Below are positions 52,688-61,409 of a stretch of DNA of 64,000 nt, piece after piece (position 1 is the first letter of the stretch; each line of letters begins with the position of its first letter). Both the position numbers and the translations under genes were made by a program. Source of the DNA: Eggerthellaceae bacterium. GTDB lineage: Bacteria > Actinomycetota > Coriobacteriia > Coriobacteriales > Eggerthellaceae. The notes beneath the pieces are model-generated. The model saw only the letters and a program-made list of their open reading frames with translations. It did no database searches and was not told where the DNA came from. The DNA is taken from NCBI GenBank assembly GCA_009782615.1, contig WRIS01000005.1:1-64000 (forward strand), given 5' to 3'.

Positions 52688-54592
52688 ATGCGGAAGTTTA
52701 AGACCGAAAGCAAGCGGTTGTTAGACCTGATGATTAACTCAATATACACCAATGAGGAAATATTTTTGCGCGAACTTATCTCGAACGCTTCGGATGCGGT
52801 TGATAAACTATACTTCAAAAGCCTGACTGAAAGCGACGTGAAACTTTCTAAAGATGAACTGCGCATTTTAGTGAGTTTCGATAAAGATGCACGCACCATT
52901 ACTGTGTCAGATAGCGGCATCGGTATGACCGAAGAAGAGCTCGACTTGAACCTGGGCACTATCGCTCATTCGGGAAGCGTTGATTTCAAGAATGAATCAG
53001 GCGATCAGATGAGTGACGAAATAGACATCATCGGTCAATTTGGCGTGGGTTTTTATTCTGGATTTATTGTTTCTGATAAGGTAAGAGTCGTTTCGAGAGC
53101 CTACGGGGCGGACAACGCCTATGCGTGGGAAAGCGATGGGGTCAAGGGCTACACCATTGAAGGAGCCGAACGCGCCGAACAGGGAACCGACGTAATCTTG
53201 ACCTTGCGCGAGGATACCGAAGAGAACAAATACGACAGCTATCTTAGTGAATATAAGCTGAAAACCTTAATCAGGCGTTATAGCAACTACATTCGCTATC
53301 CTATTTTGATGGAAGTCAACAAATCGCGCGAACTTCCCAAGCCCGATGATGCGGGGGATGACTATCAACCTGAATTCGAAAGCTATACCGAACTCGAGAC
53401 TATCAATTCTATGACGCCCATTTGGAAGCGTGCGAAATCTGAAGTTACGCAAGAAGAGTACAACGAATTTTATAAGTCCGATTTCCACGACTTCACCGAC
53501 CCTGTCAAAACGCTTTCCGTTCACGCGGAAGGAACGCTGACCTATGATGCGCTTTTGTTTATCCCAGGTCGTGCTCCGTTTGATTTTTACAGCAAGGATT
53601 ACAAGAAGGGGCTGGCGCTATACAGCTCAAACGTCTTGATTGTTGAAAAGTGCGAAGAATTGCTGCCTGATTATTTCAATTTTGTGCGCGGTATTGTGGA
53701 CAGCCAGGATTTGAGCCTGAACATCTCGCGCGAAACCCTGCAGCACAACAGCCAACTGCGTGCGATTGCCCGCAAAATTGAAAAGAAGGTCAAATCCGAA
53801 CTGTTGGATATGCGCGATAACAACCGCGAAGAATACGAAAAGTTTTTTGAGAATTTTGGCCGTACTTTGAAATATGGCATCTACGCTGATTACGGTATGC
53901 ACAAAGACATGCTTGCTGATTTGCTGCTGTTCTATTCCGCGAAGCAACAAAAAATGGTAACCCTTGATGAATACCTTGAGTCGACAACACCCGACCAAGA
54001 TGCGATTTTTTATGCGGCGGGCGATTCACTTGAGCGTCTCTCAAAAATGCCAATTACCACAACCGTTCTCAACAAAGGCTTCGATGTTTTGCTGTGTACT
54101 CAAGACGTTGACGAGTTTTGCTTAAGTTCGCTTATGGAATACGGCGAAAAGCCTTTCAAAAATGTTGCGGGTGAAGATTTGGGGCTCGAGTCTGACGAAG
54201 AAAAGACTCAAGCCGAAGAAGTAACGCGCGAAAACGAGGATTTGTTCACGACCATGAAAGAAGCTTTGGGTGAAAAAGTGACCAAGGTTGCGGTGTCGAT
54301 GCGTCTGACGGATGCGCCCGCCGCTCTTACTTCTGCTGGTCCCATATCGCTTGAAATGGAAAAGATATTTGCGCAAATGCCTGATGGGGAAGAAATGAAG
54401 TCTGAGCGCGTCCTTGAGGTCAACGCGAAGCATCCCTTGTTTGAAACTTTGCAGGCCGCACAGAAAGCAGGCGATAGCGAAAAAGTGAAGCGCTATACCG
54501 ACTTGCTCTACAATCAGGCTTTACTGGTAGAAGGAATGCCGATTGAAGACCCTGTTGCTTTTGCTCTTGCCGTCAGCGAACTAATGATATAG
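52688..54592 (+). CDS. htpG: Hsp90-family chaperone HtpG
   Basis: This protein has 634 residues from ATG 52688, with GAAAGG nine bases upstream; the ATG three codons earlier overlaps that RBS. The GHKL ATPase domain (about 1-215) has LISNASDAVDKL, DSGIGMT, LGTIAHSGS and GQFGVGFYSGFIVSD. The middle domain has YVRGIVDS-type FVRGIVDSQDLSLNISRE with the catalytic-loop arginine. The C-terminal dimerisation domain ends in LYNQALLVEG. HtpG is a cytosolic ATP-dependent chaperone for late folding clients. It is monocistronic with a strong promoter; repeats follow the stop codon. Confidence 0.96.
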   Translation: MRKFKTESKRLLDLMINSIYTNEEIFLRELISNASDAVDKLYFKSLTESDVKLSKDELRILVSFDKDARTITVSDSGIGMTEEELDLNLGTIAHSGSVDFKNESGDQMSDEIDIIGQFGVGFYSGFIVSDKVRVVSRAYGADNAYAWESDGVKGYTIEGAERAEQGTDVILTLREDTEENKYDSYLSEYKLKTLIRRYSNYIRYPILMEVNKSRELPKPDDAGDDYQPEFESYTELETINSMTPIWKRAKSEVTQEEYNEFYKSDFHDFTDPVKTLSVHAEGTLTYDALLFIPGRAPFDFYSKDYKKGLALYSSNVLIVEKCEELLPDYFNFVRGIVDSQDLSLNISRETLQHNSQLRAIARKIEKKVKSELLDMRDNNREEYEKFFENFGRTLKYGIYADYGMHKDMLADLLLFYSAKQQKMVTLDEYLESTTPDQDAIFYAAGDSLERLSKMPITTTVLNKGFDVLLCTQDVDEFCLSSLMEYGEKPFKNVAGEDLGLESDEEKTQAEEVTRENEDLFTTMKEALGEKVTKVAVSMRLTDAPAALTSAGPISLEMEKIFAQMPDGEEMKSERVLEVNAKHPLFETLQAAQKAGDSEKVKRYTDLLYNQALLVEGMPIEDPVAFALAVSELMI

Positions 54593-54593
54593 G

Positions 54594-54740
54594 TCATTGC
54601 GGGCTCGACCCGCAATCTTTAACCATGCATCAACCTGCACATCAACGACTAGATTGCTTCGTCGTTCGCTTCGCGTACTCCTCGCAAAGACGGACAGGGG
54701 AAAGGCTGCTTGCTGTGCTCCTCGCAAAGACGTTTGTTGT
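54594..54740. repeat. REP-like repeats after htpG
   Basis: ATTGCGGG/CCCGCAAT around CTCGA (54596-54616) is the same palindrome as at 7147-7167. At about 54650-54692 GATTGCTTCGTCG...CTCCTCGCAAAGACG follows, which is the reverse complement type of the repeat at 29844-29875. The last 15 bases recur at about 54718-54732. Two dispersed repeat families thus co-occur here as at 29740-29900. Confidence 0.7.
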
Positions 54741-56012
54741 TTATATTTGATGGATGAAGATGCCGCTGCGGGGCTTTGGCTCAAACCACGTTGATTTCGG
54801 GGGCATAAGTTGACCCGCGTCGGCAACGGCAAATAGCTCTTCGATAGAGGGCGGAAAGAGCGCAAAGGCAATTTTCATGTCGGTTGCCACGCGTCGTTCG
54901 AGTTCGTCAAGCCCGCGAACGCCTCCCACAAAATCGATGCGCTTATCGGTGCGCGGATCGTCCACGCCAAGAATCGGCCCAAGCAATCTATCTTGGAGAA
55001 TAGAAACATCGAGCCCGTCAACGGGGTCGGTTGAGGTGTACTCAGCTTTTACGGTCAGCTTGTACCACAATCCGTTTACATACATGCCAAAAATACCTTT
55101 GTCCTCGGGCTTAATAGGTTCGGTTTGCGGTTTGGAAACAACAAAACATTTCTGAATACGCGCAAGAAGTTCTTCAAGGGATAACCCGTTTAAGTCTGCG
55201 ACGGTACGGTTGTAGTCATAGATTACCAGCTGATTACTGGGGAAAATGATAGAAAGGAAATGGTCGGACGCGAGGGGTTTGCCGCTGGCGTTGTCGCTGC
55301 CGCCTTCGCTGGCCTCATTGGTTGCGCGTTCTTCGCGTCGCAGCAAGCCTGCCTTTACCGCCGAAGCTGCGCGGTGGTGCCCGTCGGCAATGTAGAGCGC
55401 CGAGGTTTTTTCAAACGTACGTCTAATTGTTTCAGTGTCTTGTTTGTTATCAACCCGCCAGATGGTGTGTCCGATACCATCATCAGCAATGAAGTTGTAG
55501 AGCGCAGGGGTTGCGCATGTTTTTTCCATCACGCTTTCAATGGTGCCCTCAGAGCGATAGGCTAAAAAGATAGGACCAGTGTGGGCGCAGCACGTATTAA
55601 TGTGGCGAATACGGTCGATTTCTTTGGCTGGCTTTGTTTTCTCGTGTTTCTTGATGCGATTTTCAAGATAGTCATCGATGGAAGAACAAGCAACCACACC
55701 TGTCTGCGTGCGCCCGTTAAGGGCAGTTAAGCGATAGAAGAAATAGTGGGGCTCGTCGTCGGCGATATAGATAGCCTGAGCGATTGCTTCAAGCAACAAG
55801 TCGCGCGCCTTTTCGTAAATGCGTTCGTCGTGTTCTTGAACAGGGGAATCCATGGTTGCTTCAGCCATGTCAATGCGCAGGAACGAATCGGGGTGCTTTT
55901 CGATTTCAACGCGGGCTTCTTCAAGATTATAAACATCATACGGAAGTGCAGCGACTTCTAAAACCTTGTCCTCCCGTGGGCGAACACAGGAAAACGGAAT
56001 CACATCAGCCAT
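54741..56012 (-). CDS. DUF1015-family protein
   Basis: This protein has 423 residues from ATG 56012 (MADVIPFSCVRP), matching the usual DUF1015 N-terminus MADIxPF; a GTG four codons upstream is possible. Conserved segments are RPREDKVLEVAALPYDVY, PDSFLRIDMAE, YFYRLTALNGRTQTGVVAC, GTIESVMEK, LYIADGHHRAASAVK (the G-H-H-R motif), and FLSIIFPSNQLVIYDYNR, then VGGVRGLDELERRV. The family is widespread in anaerobes and actinobacteria. The function is unproven; the GHHR motif recalls ParB/sulfiredoxin-fold nucleotide-binding enzymes (inference). It is cytosolic and transcribed alone. Confidence 0.9.
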   Translation of the reverse strand: MADVIPFSCVRPREDKVLEVAALPYDVYNLEEARVEIEKHPDSFLRIDMAEATMDSPVQEHDERIYEKARDLLLEAIAQAIYIADDEPHYFFYRLTALNGRTQTGVVACSSIDDYLENRIKKHEKTKPAKEIDRIRHINTCCAHTGPIFLAYRSEGTIESVMEKTCATPALYNFIADDGIGHTIWRVDNKQDTETIRRTFEKTSALYIADGHHRAASAVKAGLLRREERATNEASEGGSDNASGKPLASDHFLSIIFPSNQLVIYDYNRTVADLNGLSLEELLARIQKCFVVSKPQTEPIKPEDKGIFGMYVNGLWYKLTVKAEYTSTDPVDGLDVSILQDRLLGPILGVDDPRTDKRIDFVGGVRGLDELERRVATDMKIAFALFPPSIEELFAVADAGQLMPPKSTWFEPKPRSGIFIHQI

Positions 56013-56187
56013 GGAGTTGAGCACCTTATCTTTCGATTTTTACCTTGATGACAGAATATCTTACTCTTGATGAATGGTTTGAAGATTTCAGTCAATTTCC
56101 ACCAAAGAGCACAAAAGGGAGTGTTGGATAGACGGGGTGTGCCCACGACTGTGCCACGACCGCGCGGTCGGTACTGGCGCAAACCGC

Positions 56188-57069
56188 CTATTTCGTAGGG
56201 TCGGGCAAAAAGGGAGCATACGTCATTATGGCGTGATTTTCAACGATGTATTCATCGTCAATTACCGTCCCTTCTAAATCGTATTTTTTTCTATAAAGTA
56301 AATTGTGGCGCGTATATCCTCCCCAAAATTCGGCTTGCATAAAATGCTCCCGTTCGTATACTTCATACGTGTATTGAGGCGGTTTATCTGTTAACCAGGC
56401 ACCCTTCAAATCAGTTTCAGTAATTTCTACAACAAGCTGAAAAGTTTGCTCAGTGTTATTGGCTATCATCAAGTCGCCATAGTTGTAAAAACAAGTGGCG
56501 CCACTTCCAAACGGTTGGGTTCTGTTTGAGTCGGGAAAAACGTCATAGCCGTGTCTGTGGCGTTCTGTAACTGTCAGGGGGGTATGTATGGTCAACCAAT
56601 AAATCAAATTGGATAGCTGGCAAAGTCCTCCTCCTATGCCTGCGGTAAAAGTGCCGTTTTGAAGAACAAGACCCTTTAAATAGCCTTTGCGTTTTGTCGA
56701 CTTCCCGATTGCCTTCCAGTACGAAAATGTTTCACCTGGTTTTATTGTCATGTTATTAATTTTCGGAACAGCAATTTTTAGGTTTTCAATCTTGTTGTAT
56801 TGCAAATACATATCAACGTCTTTTAACTTACGCAGCAGAGGCGTTTTATGACAAAAGCATTCAAAAGGAAGTATTTCTGTGCGGATAGTTGAAAACTTTA
56901 GTCCACCAAACAGCCATAGAAAATATCGCTTGAAAGTAAAATAATTTTTGCCTAACCATAGCCGCAAACGACTTCGGTCGATTGGTTTTTTTGATGCCTC
57001 GGGCAACATTACCTCAGGGCCTTTCCTACGAAATTGAGACTTCATTTGGTATAACACAGCACTCGTCAA
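56188..57069 (-). CDS. vanW: Short VanW-family protein
   Basis: This 293-residue protein is a nearly pure VanW domain with no signal peptide. It has the motifs NNMTIKPGETFSYWKAIG, GIGGGLCQLSNLIYWL, HRHGYDVFPDSNRTQPFGSGA and FYNYGDLMIANNT. An MKSQFRR start eight codons downstream is an alternative. This compact type is the one found in vanB-type vancomycin clusters and as a stand-alone gene in many anaerobes. No ligase or dehydrogenase of a resistance operon is nearby, so it is not evidence of resistance. It is distinct from the membrane-anchored VanW protein at 11469. Its AT-rich sequence differs somewhat from its neighbours. Confidence 0.88.
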   Translation of the reverse strand: MTSAVLYQMKSQFRRKGPEVMLPEASKKPIDRSRLRLWLGKNYFTFKRYFLWLFGGLKFSTIRTEILPFECFCHKTPLLRKLKDVDMYLQYNKIENLKIAVPKINNMTIKPGETFSYWKAIGKSTKRKGYLKGLVLQNGTFTAGIGGGLCQLSNLIYWLTIHTPLTVTERHRHGYDVFPDSNRTQPFGSGATCFYNYGDLMIANNTEQTFQLVVEITETDLKGAWLTDKPPQYTYEVYEREHFMQAEFWGGYTRHNLLYRKKYDLEGTVIDDEYIVENHAIMTYAPFLPDPTK

Positions 57070-57151
57070 AAAACAACGATTTTCGCAAAGACAAGAGAGC
57101 TGCGGCGTTTATTTTCTGCAATGATGAGGTGGCGTTTTGTAGAGTTAGCTT

Positions 57152-58144
57152 TTAGCCGAGGGGGTTTTTCTGCGCGAAATGGCAGGCACAGAAGTGTCCC
57201 GCTGCGATTTCGCGCAATTCTGGGCGCTCTTGAGCACAGCGATTCTGAGCAATAGGACAACGTGTGCGGAAGCGGCACCCACTGGGAGGGTCAATCGGGG
57301 AAGGAACTTCGCCTTCCAAGATAATGCGCTGTCGATTGCGCTGTGTTTCGGGGTCGGGAACGGGAATGGCGGAAAGCAAACTTTGCGTGTAGGGGTGGCT
57401 CGGTTCGGCATACAATAAGTCGACCGTTGCCGTTTCGACCAAGGTTCCCAAATACATAACCGCAACCGCGTCCGAAATATGCTGTACCACGCCAAGGTCG
57501 TGTGCGATGAACAAGTAAGTCAAGCCAAGTTCGTCTTGCAAACTATCAAGCAAGTTGAGTACTTGCGCTTGAATAGACACATCAAGCGCTGAAACAGGTT
57601 CATCGCAAATGATAAGTTTAGGCTTGAGGGCCAAGGCGCGGGCGATGCCGATACGCTGGCGCTGTCCGCCTGAAAATTCGTGGGGGTAGCGGTTGATATG
57701 TTCGGGGTTAAGCCCTACGGTTTCAAGGAGATCTTTTACCGTTGCGGTGCGCTCAGCCTTAGTTCCCATGCGATGAATTACCAACGGTTCGCTGATTAAT
57801 TCGCCAATGGTCATGCGGGGGTTTAAGGATGCTTGCGGATCCTGGAAAACAATTTGTGCCTCGCGCCTGAAGTTGAAAAGATCCTTTCTTTTCAAAGACG
57901 CAACATCGTGCCCGTCAAAATCGATGGTGCCACTGGTTGGGTTGATAAGGCGGATAATGCAGCGTCCAATAGTTGATTTTCCGCTGCCTGATTCGCCCAC
58001 GAGCCCCATGGTTTTGCCGCGTTCTATGGTGAAGCTTACATCGCTTACCGCCGAGACATAACGCTGCGCCATGCCTTCAAAAATATTGCGATTGACGGCG
58101 AAATTTTTGTGCAGATGCGAGACATTAAGAAGGGTATCAGTCAC
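57152..58144 (-). CDS. oppF: Oligopeptide ABC transporter ATP-binding protein OppF
   Basis: This protein has 330 residues from GTG 58144, chosen because AAAGGAGGG lies five bases upstream; the long upstream frame overlaps oppD. It has Walker [10 protein letters not shown], signature FSGGQRQRIGIARAL, Walker B LIICDEPVSALD, switch histidine FIAHDLGVV and the C-terminal oligopeptide_HPY region with RCPIAQNRCAQERPEL, whose cysteines bind a 4Fe-4S cluster in related proteins. It overlaps oppD by eight bases. Confidence 0.95.
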   Translation of the reverse strand: MTDTLLNVSHLHKNFAVNRNIFEGMAQRYVSAVSDVSFTIERGKTMGLVGESGSGKSTIGRCIIRLINPTSGTIDFDGHDVASLKRKDLFNFRREAQIVFQDPQASLNPRMTIGELISEPLVIHRMGTKAERTATVKDLLETVGLNPEHINRYPHEFSGGQRQRIGIARALALKPKLIICDEPVSALDVSIQAQVLNLLDSLQDELGLTYLFIAHDLGVVQHISDAVAVMYLGTLVETATVDLLYAEPSHPYTQSLLSAIPVPDPETQRNRQRIILEGEVPSPIDPPSGCRFRTRCPIAQNRCAQERPELREIAAGHFCACHFAQKNPLG

Positions 58145-59318
58145 GGGTGCCCTCCTTTGTATTGACGCTGTCGCCGTCGCCACTGCTGCCAGCGCTGGCG
58201 CCGCTATCCTCGCCGTCATGTATGGGTGAGTTTTTCAAGAATTCGGAATCGGTAGAGAAGAAACATGCCGACGCATGAGAGCCTTCGATTTCGATAAGTG
58301 CGGGATTTTCCTCATGACAACGCGGTTGCGCATAAGGGCAGCGGGGTGAAAAGGCGCACCCTTTAGGCAAGTTGATAAGGCTTGGAGGGTTGCCTTTGAT
58401 AGGGGTAAGCGGTTCTTTATCATCGGCAGTACGCTTGGGGATTGAACGCATGAGACCCCAGGTGTAGGGGTGCAAAGGTTGATAAAAAATTTCATCGGTG
58501 GTGCCGTATTCCACGGGTCTGCCCGCATACATAACCAAGATGTGGTTTGCCATATCGGCAACAACACCCAAGTCGTGAGTAATCATGATGATTGCCGAAC
58601 CAGTGGTCTTTTGAAGCTCTTGCATCAGTTCGAGAATCTGTGCCTGGATGGTTACGTCGAGTGCGGTTGTTGGTTCATCAGCAATCAAGATTTCGGGGTC
58701 ACAAGCAAGTGCCATGGCAATCATTGCGCGCTGACGCATGCCCCCCGAGAACTGGTGCGGATAGTCCCGTGCGCGTTCTGCGGGGTTGGGAATTCCAACC
58801 AAGTCAAGCAATTCAATTGAACGTGCAAAGGCTTGCTTTTTCGTATAGTTTTTGTGGATGGTCAGCCCTTCACCAACCTGCTTGCCCACCCGATAAACAG
58901 GGTTGAGTGAAGAGAGTGGATCTTGGAAAATCATGGCGATGTTGTTGCCGCGAATCTTTTGAAAATCCTTTTCCGCTATAGTAATAAGTGACTTCCCTTT
59001 GAACAGGATTTCGCCATCGTGAATCTTTCCTGGGGGCATGGGAGTAAGCCCCATGATGGTCAGAGCCGTAACCGATTTTCCGCTGCCCGATTCGCCAACA
59101 ACACCGAGGGTTTCCCCAAGGTTGAGCTTAAACGAAACACCGTCAACTGCCTTAACCAAACCATCGGGAGTATCAAAATACATCTTGAGGTTTTCGACCT
59201 TCAAGAGGTCGGTGCCGTCTGTCGGTGCACTATGTTCAACAAGCGTTGCACCATCGGTTTCGAGCGAAACTTCGACAGCAGGCATGATGGTTGAGTCTGT
59301 TTTTTTCTTCTTGTTCAT
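58137..59318 (-). CDS. oppD: Oligopeptide ABC transporter ATP-binding protein OppD
   Basis: This 393-residue ATPase is the partner of OppF. It has Walker [11 protein letters not shown]-loop [10 protein letters not shown], signature [15 protein letters not shown], Walker [13 protein letters not shown] and switch histidine MITHDLGVV. The oligopeptide_HPY motif is [15 protein letters not shown]- and C-terminal extensions (about 1-35; a Ser/Gly/Asp tail of about 25 residues) are longer than usual. It starts one base after the oppC stop in the - strand operon. Confidence 0.95.
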   Translation of the reverse strand: MNKKKKTDSTIMPAVEVSLETDGATLVEHSAPTDGTDLLKVENLKMYFDTPDGLVKAVDGVSFKLNLGETLGVVGESGSGKSVTALTIMGLTPMPPGKIHDGEILFKGKSLITIAEKDFQKIRGNNIAMIFQDPLSSLNPVYRVGKQVGEGLTIHKNYTKKQAFARSIELLDLVGIPNPAERARDYPHQFSGGMRQRAMIAMALACDPEILIADEPTTALDVTIQAQILELMQELQKTTGSAIIMITHDLGVVADMANHILVMYAGRPVEYGTTDEIFYQPLHPYTWGLMRSIPKRTADDKEPLTPIKGNPPSLINLPKGCAFSPRCPYAQPRCHEENPALIEIEGSHASACFFSTDSEFLKNSPIHDGEDSGASAGSSGDGDSVNTKEGTRD

Positions 59319-59319
59319 A

Positions 59320-60219
59320 TCAGTCCGTCATCTTTACATCCATGGCATCGCGCAGTCCGTCACCGAGCAAGGTGAAGGAAAGCACGGTGAGCAGTATTGC
59401 CAAGCCAGGAGCAAATATAAGCCACGGAGCAATGACCATGTATTGTTGAGCATCGGCTATCATAAGTCCCCAAGAAGGTGTTGGCGGCTGAATGCCCAGC
59501 CCCAAGAAGCTCAAAGCTGCTTCAGATATGATGGCAGTACCAATGCCCATGGTTGCATAAACAACTACGGGAGCCAAAGAGTTCGGAAGAACGTGGCGCA
59601 AGATGATGCGCAGGTTGCTTGCACCCAAGGCACGCGCCGCCGAAACGTAGTCATTTTCCTTAACTTGCAAAATAATACTTCGGATTACGCGAGCAATGGA
59701 AGTCCACCCGATAATGCCGATAGCAATGAACATATTAACGAAACTCGGTCCGAGTGCCGCAAGCAAAGCGATGGCGAAAAGGACGTAGGGGAATGCCATG
59801 AAGATATCAGTGGCGCGCATGATGATGCTGTCCCATATACCCCCGAAATACGCCGCTGTGGTGCCAAGAACCATACCGATGAGAAGCGATATCGACATGG
59901 CAAGCACGCCGACCGAAAGCGAAATGCGCGCACCATAAATAATGCGAACCAATTCGTCACGCCCTAAGCTATCGGTACCGAAAGGGTGCTCAAGGGAGGG
60001 GGGCATCTTGGACATGGTCGTTGTCATGGTGGTGTCGATAAAAGTGGGAGAACCTAAAAGGCGCGGTGCCCAAAGATCGGCGCTCAAAGCGACAAGAATC
60101 ATGAACACTATCCAGCAAAAGCCGACCACAGCAAGCTTGTTTTTCTTTAAGCGCCGCCAAGCATCACCCCATAAAGTGCGGCTTTGTGGTGCTGCTTGCT
60201 TTTGCTTTCGGGAAGCCAC
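59320..60219 (-). CDS. oppC: Oligopeptide ABC transporter permease OppC
   Basis: This 299-residue membrane protein has an N-terminal helix (about 28-48) and five more helices from about 95. The binding-protein-dependent transport motif is AARALGASNLRIILRHVLPN, with the EAA loop contacting the ATPases. The sequence HPFGTDSLGRDELVRIIYGARISL marks the family (given here in part as GTDSLGRDE). It is adjacent to oppB with no gap. Confidence 0.95.
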   Translation of the reverse strand: MASRKQKQAAPQSRTLWGDAWRRLKKNKLAVVGFCWIVFMILVALSADLWAPRLLGSPTFIDTTMTTTMSKMPPSLEHPFGTDSLGRDELVRIIYGARISLSVGVLAMSISLLIGMVLGTTAAYFGGIWDSIIMRATDIFMAFPYVLFAIALLAALGPSFVNMFIAIGIIGWTSIARVIRSIILQVKENDYVSAARALGASNLRIILRHVLPNSLAPVVVYATMGIGTAIISEAALSFLGLGIQPPTPSWGLMIADAQQYMVIAPWLIFAPGLAILLTVLSFTLLGDGLRDAMDVKMTD

Positions 60220-61203
60220 TTATTCGTCACCCGCCTTTTTTCCATAGCGGATGCGCGGGTCGAAAGCCGCATAGCTGACATCGACAATCAAGTTGATGAG
60301 CATGATGAGAACAACAATTAAAATGACGCCGCCCATAACGATAGGCCAGTCACGCTGCCCGATGGCGCGCACTATTTCAGAGCCAATGCCCGGCCAGTTG
60401 AATACTGTTTCGGTCAAAATAGCGCTTGATATCATGACGCCGAAGTCGATTCCGATAAAGGTAATAACGGGAATCATAGCGTTTTTCAAAGCGTGTTTTA
60501 TGATGACAGCTCTGCGCGAAAGCCCTTTGGCAAGCGCGGTGCGGATATAGTCCGCGTTCAAGACCTCTAAGAGTTGCGAGCGCATGATGCGCGCGGTATA
60601 GGCAAGGGAAACCGCCGCCAGGGTTGTTGCTGGCAAAATGTAGTGCATCCAGGTGGGGAAGTCGCTGGTGGGACCCCCCGCCCCCGAAATGGGCAGAGCA
60701 AACACTCCTCCCGTGGCATCTTTGAGAAAGATGCCGAAAAACATCTGCAACATCATGCCAAGCCAAAACGCAGGCACCGAAATAAGAGCTGCCGTCGACA
60801 CCGTGACCAGCGCATCAATGAATGAATAACGCTTCACTGCTGAAATGATGCCAGCGCTGATGCCGAGAAGAATTTCAAGAAGTATGGCGCAGAGAGCCAA
60901 GCGGGCGCTGTAAGGAAGTTTTTTCGCAAAGATATCAACCACAGGAGTCTTACGCTGATAAGAAGTGCCCAAATCTCCGTGGAACAAATCCTTCATGTAG
61001 TAGCCATATTGAACGTAGATAGGTTGGTCGAGATGGTTCGCTTTGACGATTTGCTCATAAATCGCATCGGGCATTGCCTTTTCGCCCGCTATAAGTTTGA
61101 TAGGGTCACCCGGGACAACCGCACGGAAGAAAAACAGTATTAAGGTGACACCGATAAAGACGGGAATGAATTGCAGTATGCGCTTTCCAATATACGCTAA
61201 CAT
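60220..61203 (-). CDS. oppB: Oligopeptide ABC transporter permease OppB
   Basis: This 327-residue permease has its first helix at the N-terminus (YIGKRILQFIPVFIGVTLILF), then about five helices from residue 95. The EAA motif is RTALAKGLSRRAVIIKHALKN. The PGDPIKLIAGEKA segment after helix 1 is typical of the family. It forms the membrane channel with OppC. It is separated from oppA by 206 bases that contain a strong terminator, so transcript levels of B-F are probably lower than of A. Confidence 0.95.
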   Translation of the reverse strand: MLAYIGKRILQFIPVFIGVTLILFFFRAVVPGDPIKLIAGEKAMPDAIYEQIVKANHLDQPIYVQYGYYMKDLFHGDLGTSYQRKTPVVDIFAKKLPYSARLALCAILLEILLGISAGIISAVKRYSFIDALVTVSTAALISVPAFWLGMMLQMFFGIFLKDATGGVFALPISGAGGPTSDFPTWMHYILPATTLAAVSLAYTARIMRSQLLEVLNADYIRTALAKGLSRRAVIIKHALKNAMIPVITFIGIDFGVMISSAILTETVFNWPGIGSEIVRAIGQRDWPIVMGGVILIVVLIMLINLIVDVSYAAFDPRIRYGKKAGDE

Positions 61204-61322
61204 TTCCTCGTTCTTCCTTGACGTTCTTCTGACGCTTTTACGTAAAACAATGTATGAAACAATGTATGAAACGAATTCCAGTATTGTACACGATTTAGCT
61301 GTTGTTGTAGGGGGAGAAAAGC

Positions 61323-61354
61323 AAGAAGGTCGGGCTTTTTTACCCGACCTTCTT
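61323..61354 (-). terminator. Intergenic terminator/attenuator between oppA and oppB
   Basis: AAGAAGGTCGGG and CCCGACCTTCTT form a perfect 12-bp stem around an eight-base loop. On the - strand the hairpin is followed by GCTTTTCT. It lies downstream of oppA on its strand and would give excess binding protein over permease, a common design. A weaker stem AGCACC/GGTGCT lies at 61369-61388. Confidence 0.82.
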
Positions 61355-61409
61355 TGAATCTTGCCTGTAATAGCACCGTGTGTTGGTGCTGCTTTTCCGA
61401 AGTTTCTTA

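Noticed and set aside
56188-57069. Vancomycin resistance cluster
   Set aside because: Only vanW-like genes are present; no D-Ala-D-Lac ligase, VanH, VanX or VanRS is in the window.
58145-58219. N-terminal extension of OppF
   Set aside because: It is Ala-rich and overlaps oppD; GTG 58144 has a near-perfect ribosome-binding site.
59038-59967. 309-codon open frame on the + strand
   Set aside because: It is antisense to oppD and oppC, which have complete conserved motifs on the other strand.
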